Shown here in pieces: positions 10,401 to 20,400 of a DNA stretch of 64,000 nt (positions are counted from its first letter, which is position 1; each line of letters opens with the position of its first letter). Made by a program: the position numbers and the translations under genes. Origin of the DNA: AM-0621 sp964386705. Lineage in GTDB: Bacteria > Planctomycetota > Planctomycetia > Planctomycetales > Planctomycetaceae. The DNA lies in assembly GCA_964386705.1 (NCBI GenBank), contig CAYLTY010000013.1:1-64000 (forward strand), given 5' to 3'. The notes below the pieces were generated by a model that saw only the letters and a program-made list of their open reading frames with translations, did no database searches and was not told the origin of the DNA.

Positions 10401-10902
10401 TGTAGATCGTCGCGTAGTTGCTCAAGTACAGCTGATCGTAGATCGGCTGATTGGTTGCTTTATCAATCTCTGAGAAGAGATTGACGACCAGTAGAATGCT
10501 CGGCGATTTCTTCTTTGTGCTGACGCCCGTCGTCTTCACGACGTCCGGCAACTTCGGCAGCGCGAGCGAGACGCGGTTCTGCACCAGCACCTGAGCCATA
10601 TCCAGATTGGTGCCGAGTTTGAACGTCACCGTCAGCTTGTAGCCGCCGTCATTCGTCGACTGCGACGACATGTAAAGCATGTTCTCGACGCCGTTGACTT
10701 CTTGCTCGATCGGCGCGGCAACCGTTTCCTGCACGACCTTCGCGTTCGCTCCGGGATAGTTCGCCGACACTTCAACGCTCGGCGGCGCGATCTCCGGATA
10801 CTGCGCGATCGGCAACGTCCAGAGCGCCGCGCCCCCCGCAAAGACAATGACCAGTGAGATCACAATCGCGAAGACGGGGCGTTCGATAAAAAATTTGGCC
10901 AT
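7498..10902 (-). CDS. RND efflux pump inner-membrane subunit (AcrB/MexB, HAE1 type)
   Basis: Proton-driven tripartite efflux pump subunit. 1134 residues, about 80 longer than the usual 1050. The start MAKFFIERPVFAIVISLVI is typical HAE1; GIVVDDAIVVLENIE in TM4 carries the paired Asp of the proton relay, and the second half has GLAAKNAILIVE. The extra length is an insertion between the two halves (DNA about 9120-9400) with His-rich SREAKPGDPPGHHH and two additional hydrophobic helices. The adaptor gene lies 109 bp upstream and a kinase 15 bp downstream. No outer-membrane TolC-like gene is in the window. The substrate cannot be inferred. Confidence 0.95.
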   Translation of the reverse strand: MAKFFIERPVFAIVISLVIVFAGGAALWTLPIAQYPEIAPPSVEVSANYPGANAKVVQETVAAPIEQEVNGVENMLYMSSQSTNDGGYKLTVTFKLGTNLDMAQVLVQNRVSLALPKLPDVVKTTGVSTKKKSPSILLVVNLFSEIDKATNQPIYDQLYLSNYATIYIKDELLRINGVGDVGFLGQQDYSMRVWLNPERLAARGMTAGDVVNALKEQNVQVAAGRLGQPPVPTGQDFQYILSTLGRLTDPEQFEQIIIKTGESGQITRMRDVARLELGAKNQDMQCSLDGQPSVGLSVFQLPGSNALEVANAIRAKMKELEAALPGFKSGVKYAIVYDTTPFIEQSVDEVFHALRDAIILVAIVVLLFLQDWKSMILPMIDVPVSLIGTLAVMAALGFTLNNLTLFGLVLAIGIVVDDAIVVLENIEVWLAKGYDAKTATINAMNEITGPIIAITLVLSSVFLPSAFLGGISGQFYRQFALTISASMIISAINAMTMTPARAVQIFKSREAKPGDPPGHHHALEALPWWGYVMLLGWLSEHYLYPLFAAKLEGASPAAQWTVALVTALPGAVVGWMFAKKINELLSVFFKWFNRGFDWITKIYGRIVAGSLRVCVIVLLIYGGLLGATYVGITRTPIGFIPNQDKGYLIVNIQLPDSSSLERTVEVVNRVEKIVRETHGVAHTIGIPGQSFVLNAVNSNFGSMFVILDDFDHRHGLETYSATIGQKIRKQCFEEILDAQIAVFGAPPVDGLGNAGGFKLMIEDLSGGDLATLQAQADTVAAKGNEQPGLVGLFNSFRSNTPQLYIDVDRTKCKSMGVPLNDVFTALSVYLGGYYVNDFNQFGRTWQVNLQGDAGFRLRPDDVKALKIKNSRGDMVPLGTLVEIKEVGGPVMITRYNTRTAASINGGSLPGVSTGQIISMMEKVAKTELSGDMKFEWTELTYLQLLEGSAAIFAFIGALILVFNVLSAQYESWSMPMAVLLVVPMCLLSAVIGLWMFKLDINIFVQVGFIVLVGLAAKNAILIVETARHKKSTGESRFDAAVNASKSRLRPIIMTSFAFILGVVPLVVSHGAGFEMRRTLGVAVFFGMLGVTGFGIFLTPVFYYVIDWLADRGSGGNQSKLDSQTASSNPSGAGH

Positions 10903-11011
10903 GAAAATAGAATTCGTGAGTCAGAGACTGGGGTCAGCTAAGCGACTGTTTCCGCAGTGAGATGTGGCATCAGAGCCCGGCACGCTCTCGATAACTCTTG
11001 CCCTCCTGCGC

Positions 11012-12211
11012 TTATTCCTTCGACTTTTCTGAACTCTGACTCTTGGGTTCCACCTCTTCGACCTTGGAGCCGGGGCGCACGCGCTGCAGTCCGTTGGTCA
11101 CAATCTTCTCGCCTGCTGTAAGTCCGTCGGCAATCACACGCATGCCATCGTGCAGCGCACCGAGCTTCACACGACGATAGATGACTTCATGCTCCGGGCT
11201 GACGACGTACACGAACGCACTGCCTTGATCCCGTCCAATCGCCCGTTCTGAGACTAGCACCGCTTTGCGCGGTTCACCCAACGGCAAACGCACGCGAGCG
11301 AAGAAGCCGGGAGAGAGCGCTCGAGGACCACGCTCCGACTTTGGATTCGAGAACACGCCACGAACACGGATCGTGCCCGTATTGGCGTCCACCTGGTTCT
11401 CAATGAAATCGAGTTTTCCGCGGTAGGGATGCCCTTCATCCGTGGTGAGCCCCATCAGCAGTGGTATCTCTCCCTCCATCGGTCCCTTCAGCTTTCCGTC
11501 GCGAACGGCCTTTTGCAGAACTTGCAGCGTCGGCTCGTCCATATCGAAGTACAGGTGAATCGGATCGACCGACACAATGGTCGTCAGCTGCCCGGTGGCG
11601 GGAGTAATCAAATCACCCACCGAGGGGATCGATCGACTGATGCGGCCGTTGAGTGGGGATGTGATCTTGGCGAACTCCAGATCGAGCTTCGCTTGTTCGA
11701 TGGATGCCTGGGCGACCTTGACGGCCGCATCCGCCGCGGCTTTGTTTCCGATGTCGCGTTCGAGGTCGCGCGCCGTGGCTGCTTTGTTTTTGACCAAGTC
11801 TTCAGTCCGACCCAACTCCGATGCGGTCACTTTCTCGCGTGCGACCGCCTGCGATAACTGCGCATCGGCCGCCGTCAGCGTGTTCTGATACGGCCGCTCG
11901 TCGATTTCGAACAGCAGGTCTCCAACTTTGACTTCCGCACCGAGTTCAATGCTCGAATCAAAGGCAATCTTTGTCAGGTACCCACTGACGCGAGCACGAA
12001 TCTCGACGGAATCGACCGCTTCAAGTCGGCCTGTGAAGTCCTGATAGTCAATGACTTCCTTCTCTGTCGGAGTCGCGACCTCCACCTTCACGGGTACAGA
12101 GGCCTGGTTCTCACCTGCGACATTCGATCCGCCACATCCGCTCATTGAGGCCAGCAGCAATGCTAAGCCCCCGCATCGCCACAGGCCCCGAAATATTAGT
12201 CCAACCATCAC
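11012..12211 (-). CDS. RND periplasmic adaptor (membrane fusion protein), lipoprotein
   Basis: Links the RND pump to an outer-membrane channel. 399 residues with a lipoprotein signal, lipobox LLASMSGC, Cys at about 26. Barrel-sandwich halves surround an alpha-hairpin: RARVSGYLTKIAFDSSIELGAEVKVGDLLFEID, a helical stretch (about 115-180), and SPLNGRISRSIPSVGDLI. The beta-barrel has VDPIHLYFDMDEPT, and the C-terminal membrane-proximal domain has VLVSERAIGRDQGSAFVYVV. Directly upstream of the pump gene on the same strand, the standard AB order. Confidence 0.94.
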   Translation of the reverse strand: MMVGLIFRGLWRCGGLALLLASMSGCGGSNVAGENQASVPVKVEVATPTEKEVIDYQDFTGRLEAVDSVEIRARVSGYLTKIAFDSSIELGAEVKVGDLLFEIDERPYQNTLTAADAQLSQAVAREKVTASELGRTEDLVKNKAATARDLERDIGNKAAADAAVKVAQASIEQAKLDLEFAKITSPLNGRISRSIPSVGDLITPATGQLTTIVSVDPIHLYFDMDEPTLQVLQKAVRDGKLKGPMEGEIPLLMGLTTDEGHPYRGKLDFIENQVDANTGTIRVRGVFSNPKSERGPRALSPGFFARVRLPLGEPRKAVLVSERAIGRDQGSAFVYVVSPEHEVIYRRVKLGALHDGMRVIADGLTAGEKIVTNGLQRVRPGSKVEEVEPKSQSSEKSKE

Positions 12212-12296
12212 GTGATCCTTATGGCCAACGGTTCGCGCGCCGATGAAGGCGCGTCATCCAAGACTGAAGTGACCAACGTGGTCACTGCGGCCACTG

Positions 12297-14258
12297 TCAG
12301 CCCTTCTTGAAATCCATGCCGGCGTCCTTGCCTTCATCGCCGATCATCTTGAATTTGAACTGCGAAGGATTGGCGAATTCGACTTCGGCCAGCATGGTGC
12401 CGCCCCCATCGTCGGTTTCGAGAGCGAGGTTGTTCTGATCCACGGCGAACACGCCCTTCACGGACTGCTTCTGCTTTCCGCGAGAGTAAGTCCATGTGAA
12501 GGTGCCATCCTTCGTGAGATCCAGTTGGAACGTGGCTCCCTGATTGGTTGCCTTCCAAGTCCCCACGAACTGCTCGGCTTTCAGAACCTTTTCAGGAGCG
12601 ATCGCCGGGGGAGTCTGAGGTGCGGGACTCTTGGAATCATCTGCAGGGCTGGTCATTGCGACCAGTTGCTTGAGCAGCTTGTCGGTCGGCAATTGTGCTT
12701 GCGCCTGCTTGAACTGCTTCGCTGCCTGTTCGCCGTGACTGCAGGTTTGATACTGATACCCCAGCAGGAAGTGGGCATCGGCGGAGTTGGGATTCGCCTT
12801 CGAGAACTGCTCCAGAGCACGCAATTGCTTGGTGTAGGTTTCCGAGTTCGAGTACAGGCTGATCATGGTCGTCCAGTCCCAACCCGGACCGGCAGACAGA
12901 ACGGCATACACGGCGGCTGCGGATTCCGGGTACTTCTGCAGGGCGAACAGCACCAGACTGCGGAATTCATGCACCACCGTGTCACGCGGCATGGTCTTCA
13001 GTGTCACGTCCAGCTTGTCGAGCGCCGTCTTGTAGTCTTCGGCCGCAAACGCAGTTCGTGCTTCCTCAAAGGCCGCCATGCCCTCATCTGTTGGCTGTGT
13101 CCCACTGCTTGATGAGGCCGCCGGTGAGCCTGCCGGAGCTTCGGCGGTGGCACTACCAGCATCCGAGTATGTCACAAGCGGCTCCGAGTAATTGTACCCG
13201 GATGAGCCGCCATCGGAGTAATACGGATTCTCGTACCCCCAGTATCCCCAGCCATAGCCGACGCGATTGATACCCCACGCGGTCAAACCGAGAGCCGCGG
13301 CGACGGGGTAATTATCCCACATATAGCCCCAGCCGGCACCGGGATACCAATCGCCGTGATACCAGTCACCATGATGGTCATGTCGCTCGTCGGCCCAGTT
13401 CTGCCAGTCCTCGCGATTATTGTCGCGCCATTCCTGGCGATCGTCTTGCCGGTCACCGCGGTTTTGCTGTCGGTCGCCCTGGCGATCCTGCCAATTCTGA
13501 CGTCCATCCGACATACGATCGCTCAAGTTGGCTCGCCGGTCTGAAGCAGACGGGCGGTCCGCCATGCGGTCTTGCACCCGAGCTCCCTGGTTTGGCAGAC
13601 GGGAACCAATTCCGCCGTCGCCACCCAATCCTGGCAGACGATTTCCGGGCAGTTGTCCAGCACCCGGTCGATTCGCGATACCCTGTCCAGCGCCAGGGCG
13701 ATTCGTAATTCCCTGCCCAGCGCCCGGACGGTTACCAATCCCCGTCCCTGAACCGATGCCAGTGCCGGGTCGATTTCCGATGCCGCTCCCTGACCCGATT
13801 CCGGTGCCACCGCCCGGTCGAGTGCTCGGCAACGTTGACGGACGAGAGACGCCCCCTTGTCCGATACTGGGGCGATTCCCGCCCGGTTGAATTGAGGGGC
13901 GATTCCCGCCAGCGATGTTTCCGCTGCCAACATTGGGACGTGTGCCGGGACTGACGCTCGGACGCGTGCTGGGCATGGATGGACGCGAAGGAGCCGCAGG
14001 TCGACTGAAGGACGGCGAACTGCCGATTGAGGGACGTGCTCCACCTCCGGAGAAACCGCCGCTCGGTCTGGCTCCTCCAGAAAAGCCACCACTGGGCCGC
14101 GCGCCGCCGCTGAATCCGCCACCCCCGCCGACGCGACCGCCTCCACCACCACGACCACCCCCGCCTCGTCCGCCCCCTCTGCCAAAGGCCAGGTCCGACA
14201 CACTGAATGCCACCACCAACCCAACCGCCAACATCGAAATCCAAATCCGAGTCTTCAT
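12297..14258 (-). CDS. Secreted TPR protein with Gly/Arg/Pro-rich low-complexity head
   Basis: 653 residues. Sec signal peptide (about 1-26), then about 300 residues of low complexity: RGGGGRGGG runs, tandem SGGARPSGGF units, and repeated GNRPGAGQGI units. These are followed by a charged, Gln/Arg/Asp-rich part with repeated DRQ and a Tyr/Trp/Gly-rich hydrophobic stretch. From about 395 a TPR-like region (FEEARTAFAAEDYKTALDKLDVTLK; NSADAHFLLGYQYQ) and a C-terminal beta-rich domain starting VGTWKATNQGATF. Such low-complexity-plus-TPR proteins are common in planctomycetes; the function is unknown, probably a surface or periplasmic scaffold. The low-complexity region produces long antisense reading frames that are not genes. 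Confidence 0.85.
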   Translation of the reverse strand: MKTRIWISMLAVGLVVAFSVSDLAFGRGGGRGGGGRGGGGGRVGGGGGFSGGARPSGGFSGGARPSGGFSGGGARPSIGSSPSFSRPAAPSRPSMPSTRPSVSPGTRPNVGSGNIAGGNRPSIQPGGNRPSIGQGGVSRPSTLPSTRPGGGTGIGSGSGIGNRPGTGIGSGTGIGNRPGAGQGITNRPGAGQGIANRPGAGQLPGNRLPGLGGDGGIGSRLPNQGARVQDRMADRPSASDRRANLSDRMSDGRQNWQDRQGDRQQNRGDRQDDRQEWRDNNREDWQNWADERHDHHGDWYHGDWYPGAGWGYMWDNYPVAAALGLTAWGINRVGYGWGYWGYENPYYSDGGSSGYNYSEPLVTYSDAGSATAEAPAGSPAASSSSGTQPTDEGMAAFEEARTAFAAEDYKTALDKLDVTLKTMPRDTVVHEFRSLVLFALQKYPESAAAVYAVLSAGPGWDWTTMISLYSNSETYTKQLRALEQFSKANPNSADAHFLLGYQYQTCSHGEQAAKQFKQAQAQLPTDKLLKQLVAMTSPADDSKSPAPQTPPAIAPEKVLKAEQFVGTWKATNQGATFQLDLTKDGTFTWTYSRGKQKQSVKGVFAVDQNNLALETDDGGGTMLAEVEFANPSQFKFKMIGDEGKDAGMDFKKG

Positions 14259-14324
14259 TACCTGTCTCCCGTCATGATTCGTGAATGATTCTCAATACCA
14301 CTGACCCATGCTGCATGCCGGAAA

Positions 14325-15272
14325 TCACTTCCCGGGCGCGGGCGGGCGTCGGACGACGCGCACTGAGGTATCGGGCAACAGTTCGTTGCCAACGACGAGA
14401 CTGGTCGAATCAATCTGGAAGGAGTCGGGACTGATCGGCGTCACCGTGCGAGTGACGGAAACGCCTTCACCGACGGGAGTCACGCCTTCAGCCTTCAGCA
14501 CCCAGACATCTTCGACCGGAGTCCAGGTTGCTTCTGTAAAGGCTCCGCTGTGGTCGAAGGCCCACGAGCGAATTGTGCGTCGCATGCCGTCCCAGCCAAT
14601 CCGCTGGGTCCCCTTGAGTTCGCCGCGACGGGACTTCACCACGTAATCCTGCAGCAGGTAGTTGCCATCTTCTGACCAGCGGCAATCGGTTTCCACACGT
14701 CCCTCGGGACTCTCATCAACCCAATGCCCAACGAGCCATTCGAGCTCCTGCAACTGCTCGTGCGCTGTTGCACCGGATTCATCCGGTGGGAAATCACGGA
14801 CGCTGCCGATCAACCACTTTCCGTCGCGTTTCAAATGTACGACAGAGTATGCACTCCACGACCCCGGCTCTTCGGGAGTCAGCGTTGTCGCACTGAACCC
14901 GTCTTCGACCGCTACGTCGGGACTGAGTTGCCGCAGCGACCTGATGTCAACTTCGATGTGGGCTTTGGGGAACTCTTTGAAGAGCGCTGCGAAGCGAGCT
15001 TCGATCTTCGTTCGCCCTTGCGTAACTTCACCATCCTCGTCGACAGCTTCCGCGTTCTCTGTGAACTGGGCGCCGATAGCTTTGGCATCACCTGCGTTGA
15101 ACGCTTTGGCGAAAGCCGCGGCAGACGCTTTGAGGCCGTCCAATTCCGTTGCTTCAGCAGGCTTTTTGGCCTTGGCTTCCTGCGACTGAGCAGCTCGAGG
15201 AACCGCCATTTGGGACATTGCGAGGCCGATCAACAGCCCTGCAAAAACGGCGAACACAAATCTGGTGCGCAT
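14325..15272 (-). CDS. Secreted SnoaL-like / DUF4440-type protein
   Basis: 315 residues with a signal peptide (about 1-30, ending near AAQS). The N-terminal half (about 45-165) has the NTF2/SnoaL-like pattern of the SgcJ/EcaC group: LKASAAAFAKAFNAGDAKAIGAQF, AEAVDEDGEVTQGRTKIEARF, and a WLIGSVRDF ending. The C-terminal half is a second beta-rich domain beginning LEWLVGHWVDESPEG, of the type often found after SnoaL-like domains in planctomycetes. Substrate and reaction are unknown. It ends 66 bp before the TPR gene start. Confidence 0.85.
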   Translation of the reverse strand: MRTRFVFAVFAGLLIGLAMSQMAVPRAAQSQEAKAKKPAEATELDGLKASAAAFAKAFNAGDAKAIGAQFTENAEAVDEDGEVTQGRTKIEARFAALFKEFPKAHIEVDIRSLRQLSPDVAVEDGFSATTLTPEEPGSWSAYSVVHLKRDGKWLIGSVRDFPPDESGATAHEQLQELEWLVGHWVDESPEGRVETDCRWSEDGNYLLQDYVVKSRRGELKGTQRIGWDGMRRTIRSWAFDHSGAFTEATWTPVEDVWVLKAEGVTPVGEGVSVTRTVTPISPDSFQIDSTSLVVGNELLPDTSVRVVRRPPAPGK

Positions 15273-15922
15273 GTTAAATCTCCGAATGCGTCATGCATTG
15301 CTGCCACATCCGTGCGATTTAGCTGCCCGCTGAAGAAATGAGATGAAGGCTTTGACGGCGAGACCGGCCCGATAGGAGAGCGCTCTCCAGCGCTCAAAAG
15401 TGAGGTGACCAAGCGACCTGTAATCCGCCCGCCCGGCTGTTTGAATTGAACCATCGCTCTGGTAAAAAAGCAACCAACCGCCCACGGCTGTTCAGAGTCA
15501 TGACGGAAGTGCGTCAGCAACCAGGGTACGCGTGATGGCGCTGCTGAATGAAGGCTACGAGTCTCGGCGGTCAGGCTTGGGGATCGGCAAACGCTGACGC
15601 CTGCTCCCTGCTCATTTCGAGGACCCTCGGATGATCCACGTCAGAGCGACCGCTTCTTAGTCAGCGAGAATTAATGTGGTAGTAACTCAATGAGAGTGGA
15701 TGTTGATAATTTGCTGCCTGACACCGTTCATTGAGGCTGCATTTATCATCCAGGCTGCAATAGCAGATGGTGGACAGGGCACGGCTTAGCTACGCCCGTG
15801 AGACGGCGTGTGCTCATCGGAATTTGAGCGGCCCCGTCGCGTTACAGGATGCTTTCAGGCATGCACATCGAAGGCGCGTGCCTTGTCGATGCTGGTCACC
15901 GAGTCCTCTAAGAGCGAGCGAC
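15273..15922. other. Intergenic stretch without a recognisable gene
   Basis: About 650 bp between the SnoaL-like gene start and the prepilin-type gene stop. I see no convincing coding frame. It holds a perfect 14-bp palindrome GGAGAGCGCTCTCC at 15375-15388. A 12-bp sequence, CATTGAGGCTGC, at 15729-15740 occurs again at 17372-17383 upstream of the cytochrome gene. Part presumably carries the promoter of the SnoaL-like gene. Confidence 0.5.
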
Positions 15923-16846
15923 TTAATATTCGCCGATGACTTCTTCGCCATTGCGGGTCGATAGAGCCTGGTACGTCTGGAACGAAATGCTCTGGCTCAT
16001 GAAGTGGACGCTGCCGTCCGCAAACAGGAAGTAAGCCCCGCCGGGATGCCAGCTCCAGAAGCTCATGGTGTTGAGATCTGAGCCTGTCATGTTCACCGGA
16101 TTGATGATGCCGGACTTCGCGCTGAGGTACTGCTCGCATTCCGTGCCGCCGCACATGATCCAACCCCAGCCCAGTTCTTGAGGCAGCCCGCGCTCGCCCA
16201 CGGCAAATGTGTTTGACGTACCGTCTGTGATATCGGACATCCGCACACGGCTGTCGCTGTAGAGCAGGCCGTTGCCATTGAGCGTTCCTGTGCTCGTCGA
16301 GAAGCACGCCGACATTGTCGACAACCCGATAGTGCCGCTGCTGCCGAGATAATTTCCCGGATAGAGCAACCCGCAGTCTCCCGAGCCCGGGCTGGGGCCG
16401 GTGGGGCCGCTCAGCAGCGAGCGACCGCTATTCGGATCCGACGGGCAGTAATAGAAGGGCATCGGCATCGACTGAGGCTCCGGTGACCTCGGCGTCATCG
16501 TCTGCATCGCCTTGATCCACGTGCAGCAAGTTTGATTCGTATTGAAGTTAACCGACTCGTAGGCCGCGGTTTGCTCCAGGTAGGGCAACAGGAACAATGA
16601 GAAGCCCCACGCGTTGCCGGTGCCCGCCGTTCGCAGGCTGCCTGGTGGCAGGCACCTCAGCGATTCGTGGTAACTGTTGAGAGCGATGCCCATCTGCTTC
16701 AACTGATTCTGGCATTGCGAACGGCGCGCGGCTTCGCGGGCCTGCTGCACGGCGGGCAGCAAGATGGCGACGAGCACCGCAATGATCGCGATTACGATCA
16801 GCAGCTCGATCAGAGTGAATCCTCGATGGCCCTTGCGCAGGGGCAT
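15923..16846 (-). CDS. DUF1559 protein with type II/IV prepilin-like N-terminus
   Basis: 307 residues. The N-terminus GFTLIELLIVIAIIAVLVAI is a class III prepilin signal, cleaved by a prepilin peptidase after Gly and methylated on Phe. It is followed by the planctomycete-typical LLPAVQQAREAARRSQCQNQLKQ and a body with QYL and HPGGAYFLFADGSVHF near the end, diagnostic of DUF1559. Such genes exist in many copies per planctomycete genome. It is followed by a lipoprotein gene upstream on the same strand (18 bp apart), the common DUF1559-lipoprotein pairing. Confidence 0.95.
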   Translation of the reverse strand: MPLRKGHRGFTLIELLIVIAIIAVLVAILLPAVQQAREAARRSQCQNQLKQMGIALNSYHESLRCLPPGSLRTAGTGNAWGFSLFLLPYLEQTAAYESVNFNTNQTCCTWIKAMQTMTPRSPEPQSMPMPFYYCPSDPNSGRSLLSGPTGPSPGSGDCGLLYPGNYLGSSGTIGLSTMSACFSTSTGTLNGNGLLYSDSRVRMSDITDGTSNTFAVGERGLPQELGWGWIMCGGTECEQYLSAKSGIINPVNMTGSDLNTMSFWSWHPGGAYFLFADGSVHFMSQSISFQTYQALSTRNGEEVIGEY

Positions 16847-16864
16847 TCCGTTATTCCTTGTTTC

Positions 16865-17299
16865 CTAATCCAGCGTGATGATGTCAGGGTCCTTCGCGGA
16901 CAGTCGAAAATCTCGCTTGAGCGATGCTTCATCGGGCACCTGAACCATCACTAACCACTCGACCCGAGGCGCGGGGGTTGTCCCCGCGTTTGAGTCTGCA
17001 GTGAACTTACCCTCCGCAGGCAGCGTTCTGGCGATCTGCACTCGATACAAGCCGGGCTGCGGCCCGTCTGTGGCTGAGAAGCTGTAGCGTCCGTCCTTGA
17101 CCAGAGTATTGGCTGCTGGCCCCTTGTTGCCGTCACCAGGCAGGAACCGGATGACGCCGGCCTGCATAGACTCCGCTTCGAACTGAATTTCTCCCGAAAC
17201 CTGCACGCGTTTTGGGCCGGCTGAGCCTCCGCATCCGCTGCCCAGCAGTAAACCCGTCGCGGTTATCAGCAGTGCAGCAACCCGTGATCTACCACGCAT
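16865..17299 (-). CDS. Small lipoprotein, carboxypeptidase-regulatory-like
   Basis: 144 residues with a lipobox (GLLLGSGC, Cys about 23). The mature part is beta-rich (VQVSGEIQFEAESMQAGVIRFLPGDG...GRYSFSATDGPQPGLYRVQI), resembling transthyretin-like lipoproteins that planctomycetes place next to DUF1559 genes. It is translated first, 18 bp ahead of the prepilin-like gene, so the two are probably co-expressed. Function unknown. Confidence 0.85.
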   Translation of the reverse strand: MRGRSRVAALLITATGLLLGSGCGGSAGPKRVQVSGEIQFEAESMQAGVIRFLPGDGNKGPAANTLVKDGRYSFSATDGPQPGLYRVQIARTLPAEGKFTADSNAGTTPAPRVEWLVMVQVPDEASLKRDFRLSAKDPDIITLD

Positions 17300-17449
17300 C
17301 TAAACTCCTTATTGCGATTGAGGTTCGCATCTCAATGATGTTGGCGGTATCAAAACATAGTTGGCAATCTGCATTGAGGCTGCGTTTTCGTCCTTGAGCG
17401 AGCACGGATCGTACCGGTGGTGCTGATCCCTCTCGTCCTTCGGTTTGCG

Positions 17450-20400
17450 ATGAAAGCACGATCTATGCCGCATTTTCTTAGTCTGTTGGCTGGGTTTTGG
17501 GTGATCTGCTTGCCGGTCGCTGTGCTGGCGGCCGAACCGGTTGATTACCTGCGCGACGTTAAACCTGTGTTAAAGGAACGTTGTTTCGCCTGTCACGGAG
17601 CACTGAAACAGCAGTCTGGACTGCGTTTGGATACGGGGAAACTCGTTCGACAGGGTGGCGACAGCGGGCCTGCTGTTGCGGCCGGACAGGTTGCCGCGAG
17701 TCGGCTCGTGGAGCGGATTCGGTCCGCAGATCTGTCCCAGAGAATGCCGCCGGAAGGCAAACCTCTTTCACCCGAGCAGATTCAAAGCATCGAGACATGG
17801 ATCCAGAGCGGCGCCGCATCGCCAGAAAATGAACGGCCAGAGCAGGATCCTCGCGAACATTGGGCGTTTCAGAAACCCGTCAAAGCCAAAGTACCGGTTG
17901 GCGATCAGAACTCTGCTTCTGGCAACCCCGTTGACGCCTTCATTTCCGCGAAACATCAACAACTCGGATTCAAAGCCCGACCAGCGGCGGAGAAGTCGAT
18001 CCTGCTGCGACGCGTCTATCTGGATTTGATTGGTCTCCCACCAACCCGCGATGAGCTGCATACCTTCCTCGCGGACGAATCGCCGCAGGCCTTTGAGACT
18101 GTGGTTGATCGCCTGCTCAACGACGTCCGCTACGGCGAACGCTGGGGGCGGCACTGGATGGACATCTGGCGTTACAGCGACTGGTACGGGCGGCGGCATG
18201 TGCCTGATGTCTGGAACAGTGCTCCGCAAATCTGGCGCTGGCGGGACTGGATCGTGCGTTCGCTGAATGCGGACAAGGGCTACGATCGAATGCTGCAGGA
18301 GATGCTCGCAGCCGACGAGATCTGTCCCGATGACGATGACGCAACCGTCGCGACGGGCTATCTGATTCGCAACTGGTATGCACTGAACCCAAACGACTGG
18401 ATGCGCAGTACTGTCGAGCACACCGGTAAGGCGTTCCTTGGCCTGACGTTCAACTGTGCTCACTGCCACGACCACAAGTACGACCCGATCAGTCAGGACA
18501 ACTACTTCCAGTTGCGGGCGTTCTTTGAGCCCATCGGCATTCGCCAGGACCGCGTGCCCGGCGAGGCCGATCCTGGGCCGTATCAGGAATACAACTACAG
18601 TTCGCTGCGCAAGATTCAGCGGCTGGGAGCGGTGCGAATTCTCGATAAGAACCCCACCGCTCCGACCTGGTTCTACACCGGCGGCGATGAACGGAATCGA
18701 GTCGCAGCGCGCGGCTCAATGAGCCCCGGATTGCCGACATTTCTGACGGACACTGCAGTTCGGATCGAAACTGTTTCGTTGCCTGTAGCCGCCTGGTACC
18801 CCGGATTGAGACCAGCGTTGCAGGCAACTCTGCTGGCAGACAGTCAGGCGGCGATCAAAAAGGCCGAGACGGAACTCGCCGCCGCCCGAAGCGCATCTAC
18901 GGAAGTCCCTGCCGCACTCAAAGAACAGCTGGCGCAAGCGGAAGCGGCTTATGAGGCGGCAAAACAGGCCGCGCTGCACGGCGGGCAACCCGGAGCACTC
19001 GCCGGGCAACAGTCACTGAAGCTCGACGCTTCCGCTGGCCGACGCATCCTGTTCAACAGCGTGCCGCGACTGAAGGCTCTGGACGAAAGCACGACACTGA
19101 CTTTTCAAGTGTTGTTACTCACCGACACGCACTTCAACTTTCAATTTGCGAAGGACGCGGCCAAGGGGCTGACGGCGGGGTACGTGGGTTTCGAGAACGG
19201 CCGAGTCATGTCGTATCAGCCGGGCACCTTCGCCGAGTTCGCCGCTGGCAACTACGACTTCGCTGGCGGACAGAAGCGGCTTCAGATCTCGTTGAAGATT
19301 GAGCCGAAGGCAGATCGGTGTTTGCTCAGCGTGCGGTCACTCAGTGACGACAAACTGCTGGTTGACAATATCCCTGTGGCCTTGAACGGCTGGAGCCCCG
19401 TAGGTGACGCAAACAAGCCGCTCACGTTTGACGCCCGCACGGGCAGCGTGGTGGTTCTGGACGAGATCAGGTTTCAAAACGCCGCGGGAGAGTCTCTGCT
19501 GCAAGTAGATTTCGAAGCACCGGCTTACCCCGATGGCCGTGATGTCGTAGGTTCCGATGGTTGGACGGCGTGCTTCTTGTCCGTCGCGCCGGCTACATCG
19601 ATCGTTTCCTCGATCGCCGCCAATGCGTCATTACGGGAAGTTGCCGAGAAGCTGCAGGTGGCGCGTCGCAATGTTGAGCGTCCAATGCTCCGTCTGAAGT
19701 CTGCCGAAGCCATTCTGGCGGCAACTCAAGCGGAATTGGCCAGTCTGGAAGCACGTATTGCCGCCGACCGGGTGAAGCTCGAAACGCAGGCAGAGGCTCG
19801 AACGAGCCGCGCGCGCCGTGCGAGTGAGCTTGAGCGCGCGGCTGTCGTGAGCAGGGCCACCGCAGATGTTCTTTCTGCGGAGTACGCTCAGGCCAGTGCA
19901 GAACAGAAGCCCGCAACCGACGCGAACCGCGCGAAGGAACTTGAGGCTGCCGGCAAACAACTCGCGGCAGCCAAAGTGGCGCTCGACAAGGCGTCGGTGG
20001 CCGTTGCGGATGCTGCGAAGGCCGAAACGTATTCGCCGCTCGGGCCGACTTATCCGCAAACGAGTACCGGTCGTCGGCGTGCTTTGGCGGAGTGGATGAC
20101 TAGCCGCCAGAACCCGCTGACGGCGCGGGTCGCGGTGAATCACATCTGGTCGCGTCACTTCCATGCTCCGCTGGTCAGCAGCGTCTACGATTTCGGCCGC
20201 AACGGGGCGGCGCCGACTCATCCAGAATTGCTCGACTGGCTGGCCGTGGAGTTGATGGAATCCGGCTGGAGCATGAAGCAGCTGCATCGGTTGCTGGTGA
20301 CGAGCGAGACCTATCGTCGAGTGTCTTCCGTCGGGGGAGCCGCTCACGAAGTAGCCGCAGATCCTGAGAACAAGTTTTTGTGGCGTATGAACGCCGGCCG

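Noticed and set aside
13523..14244. Several long frames opposite and beside the Gly/Arg-rich part of the TPR protein
   Set aside because: They result from the biased low-complexity repeat and carry no recognisable domain.
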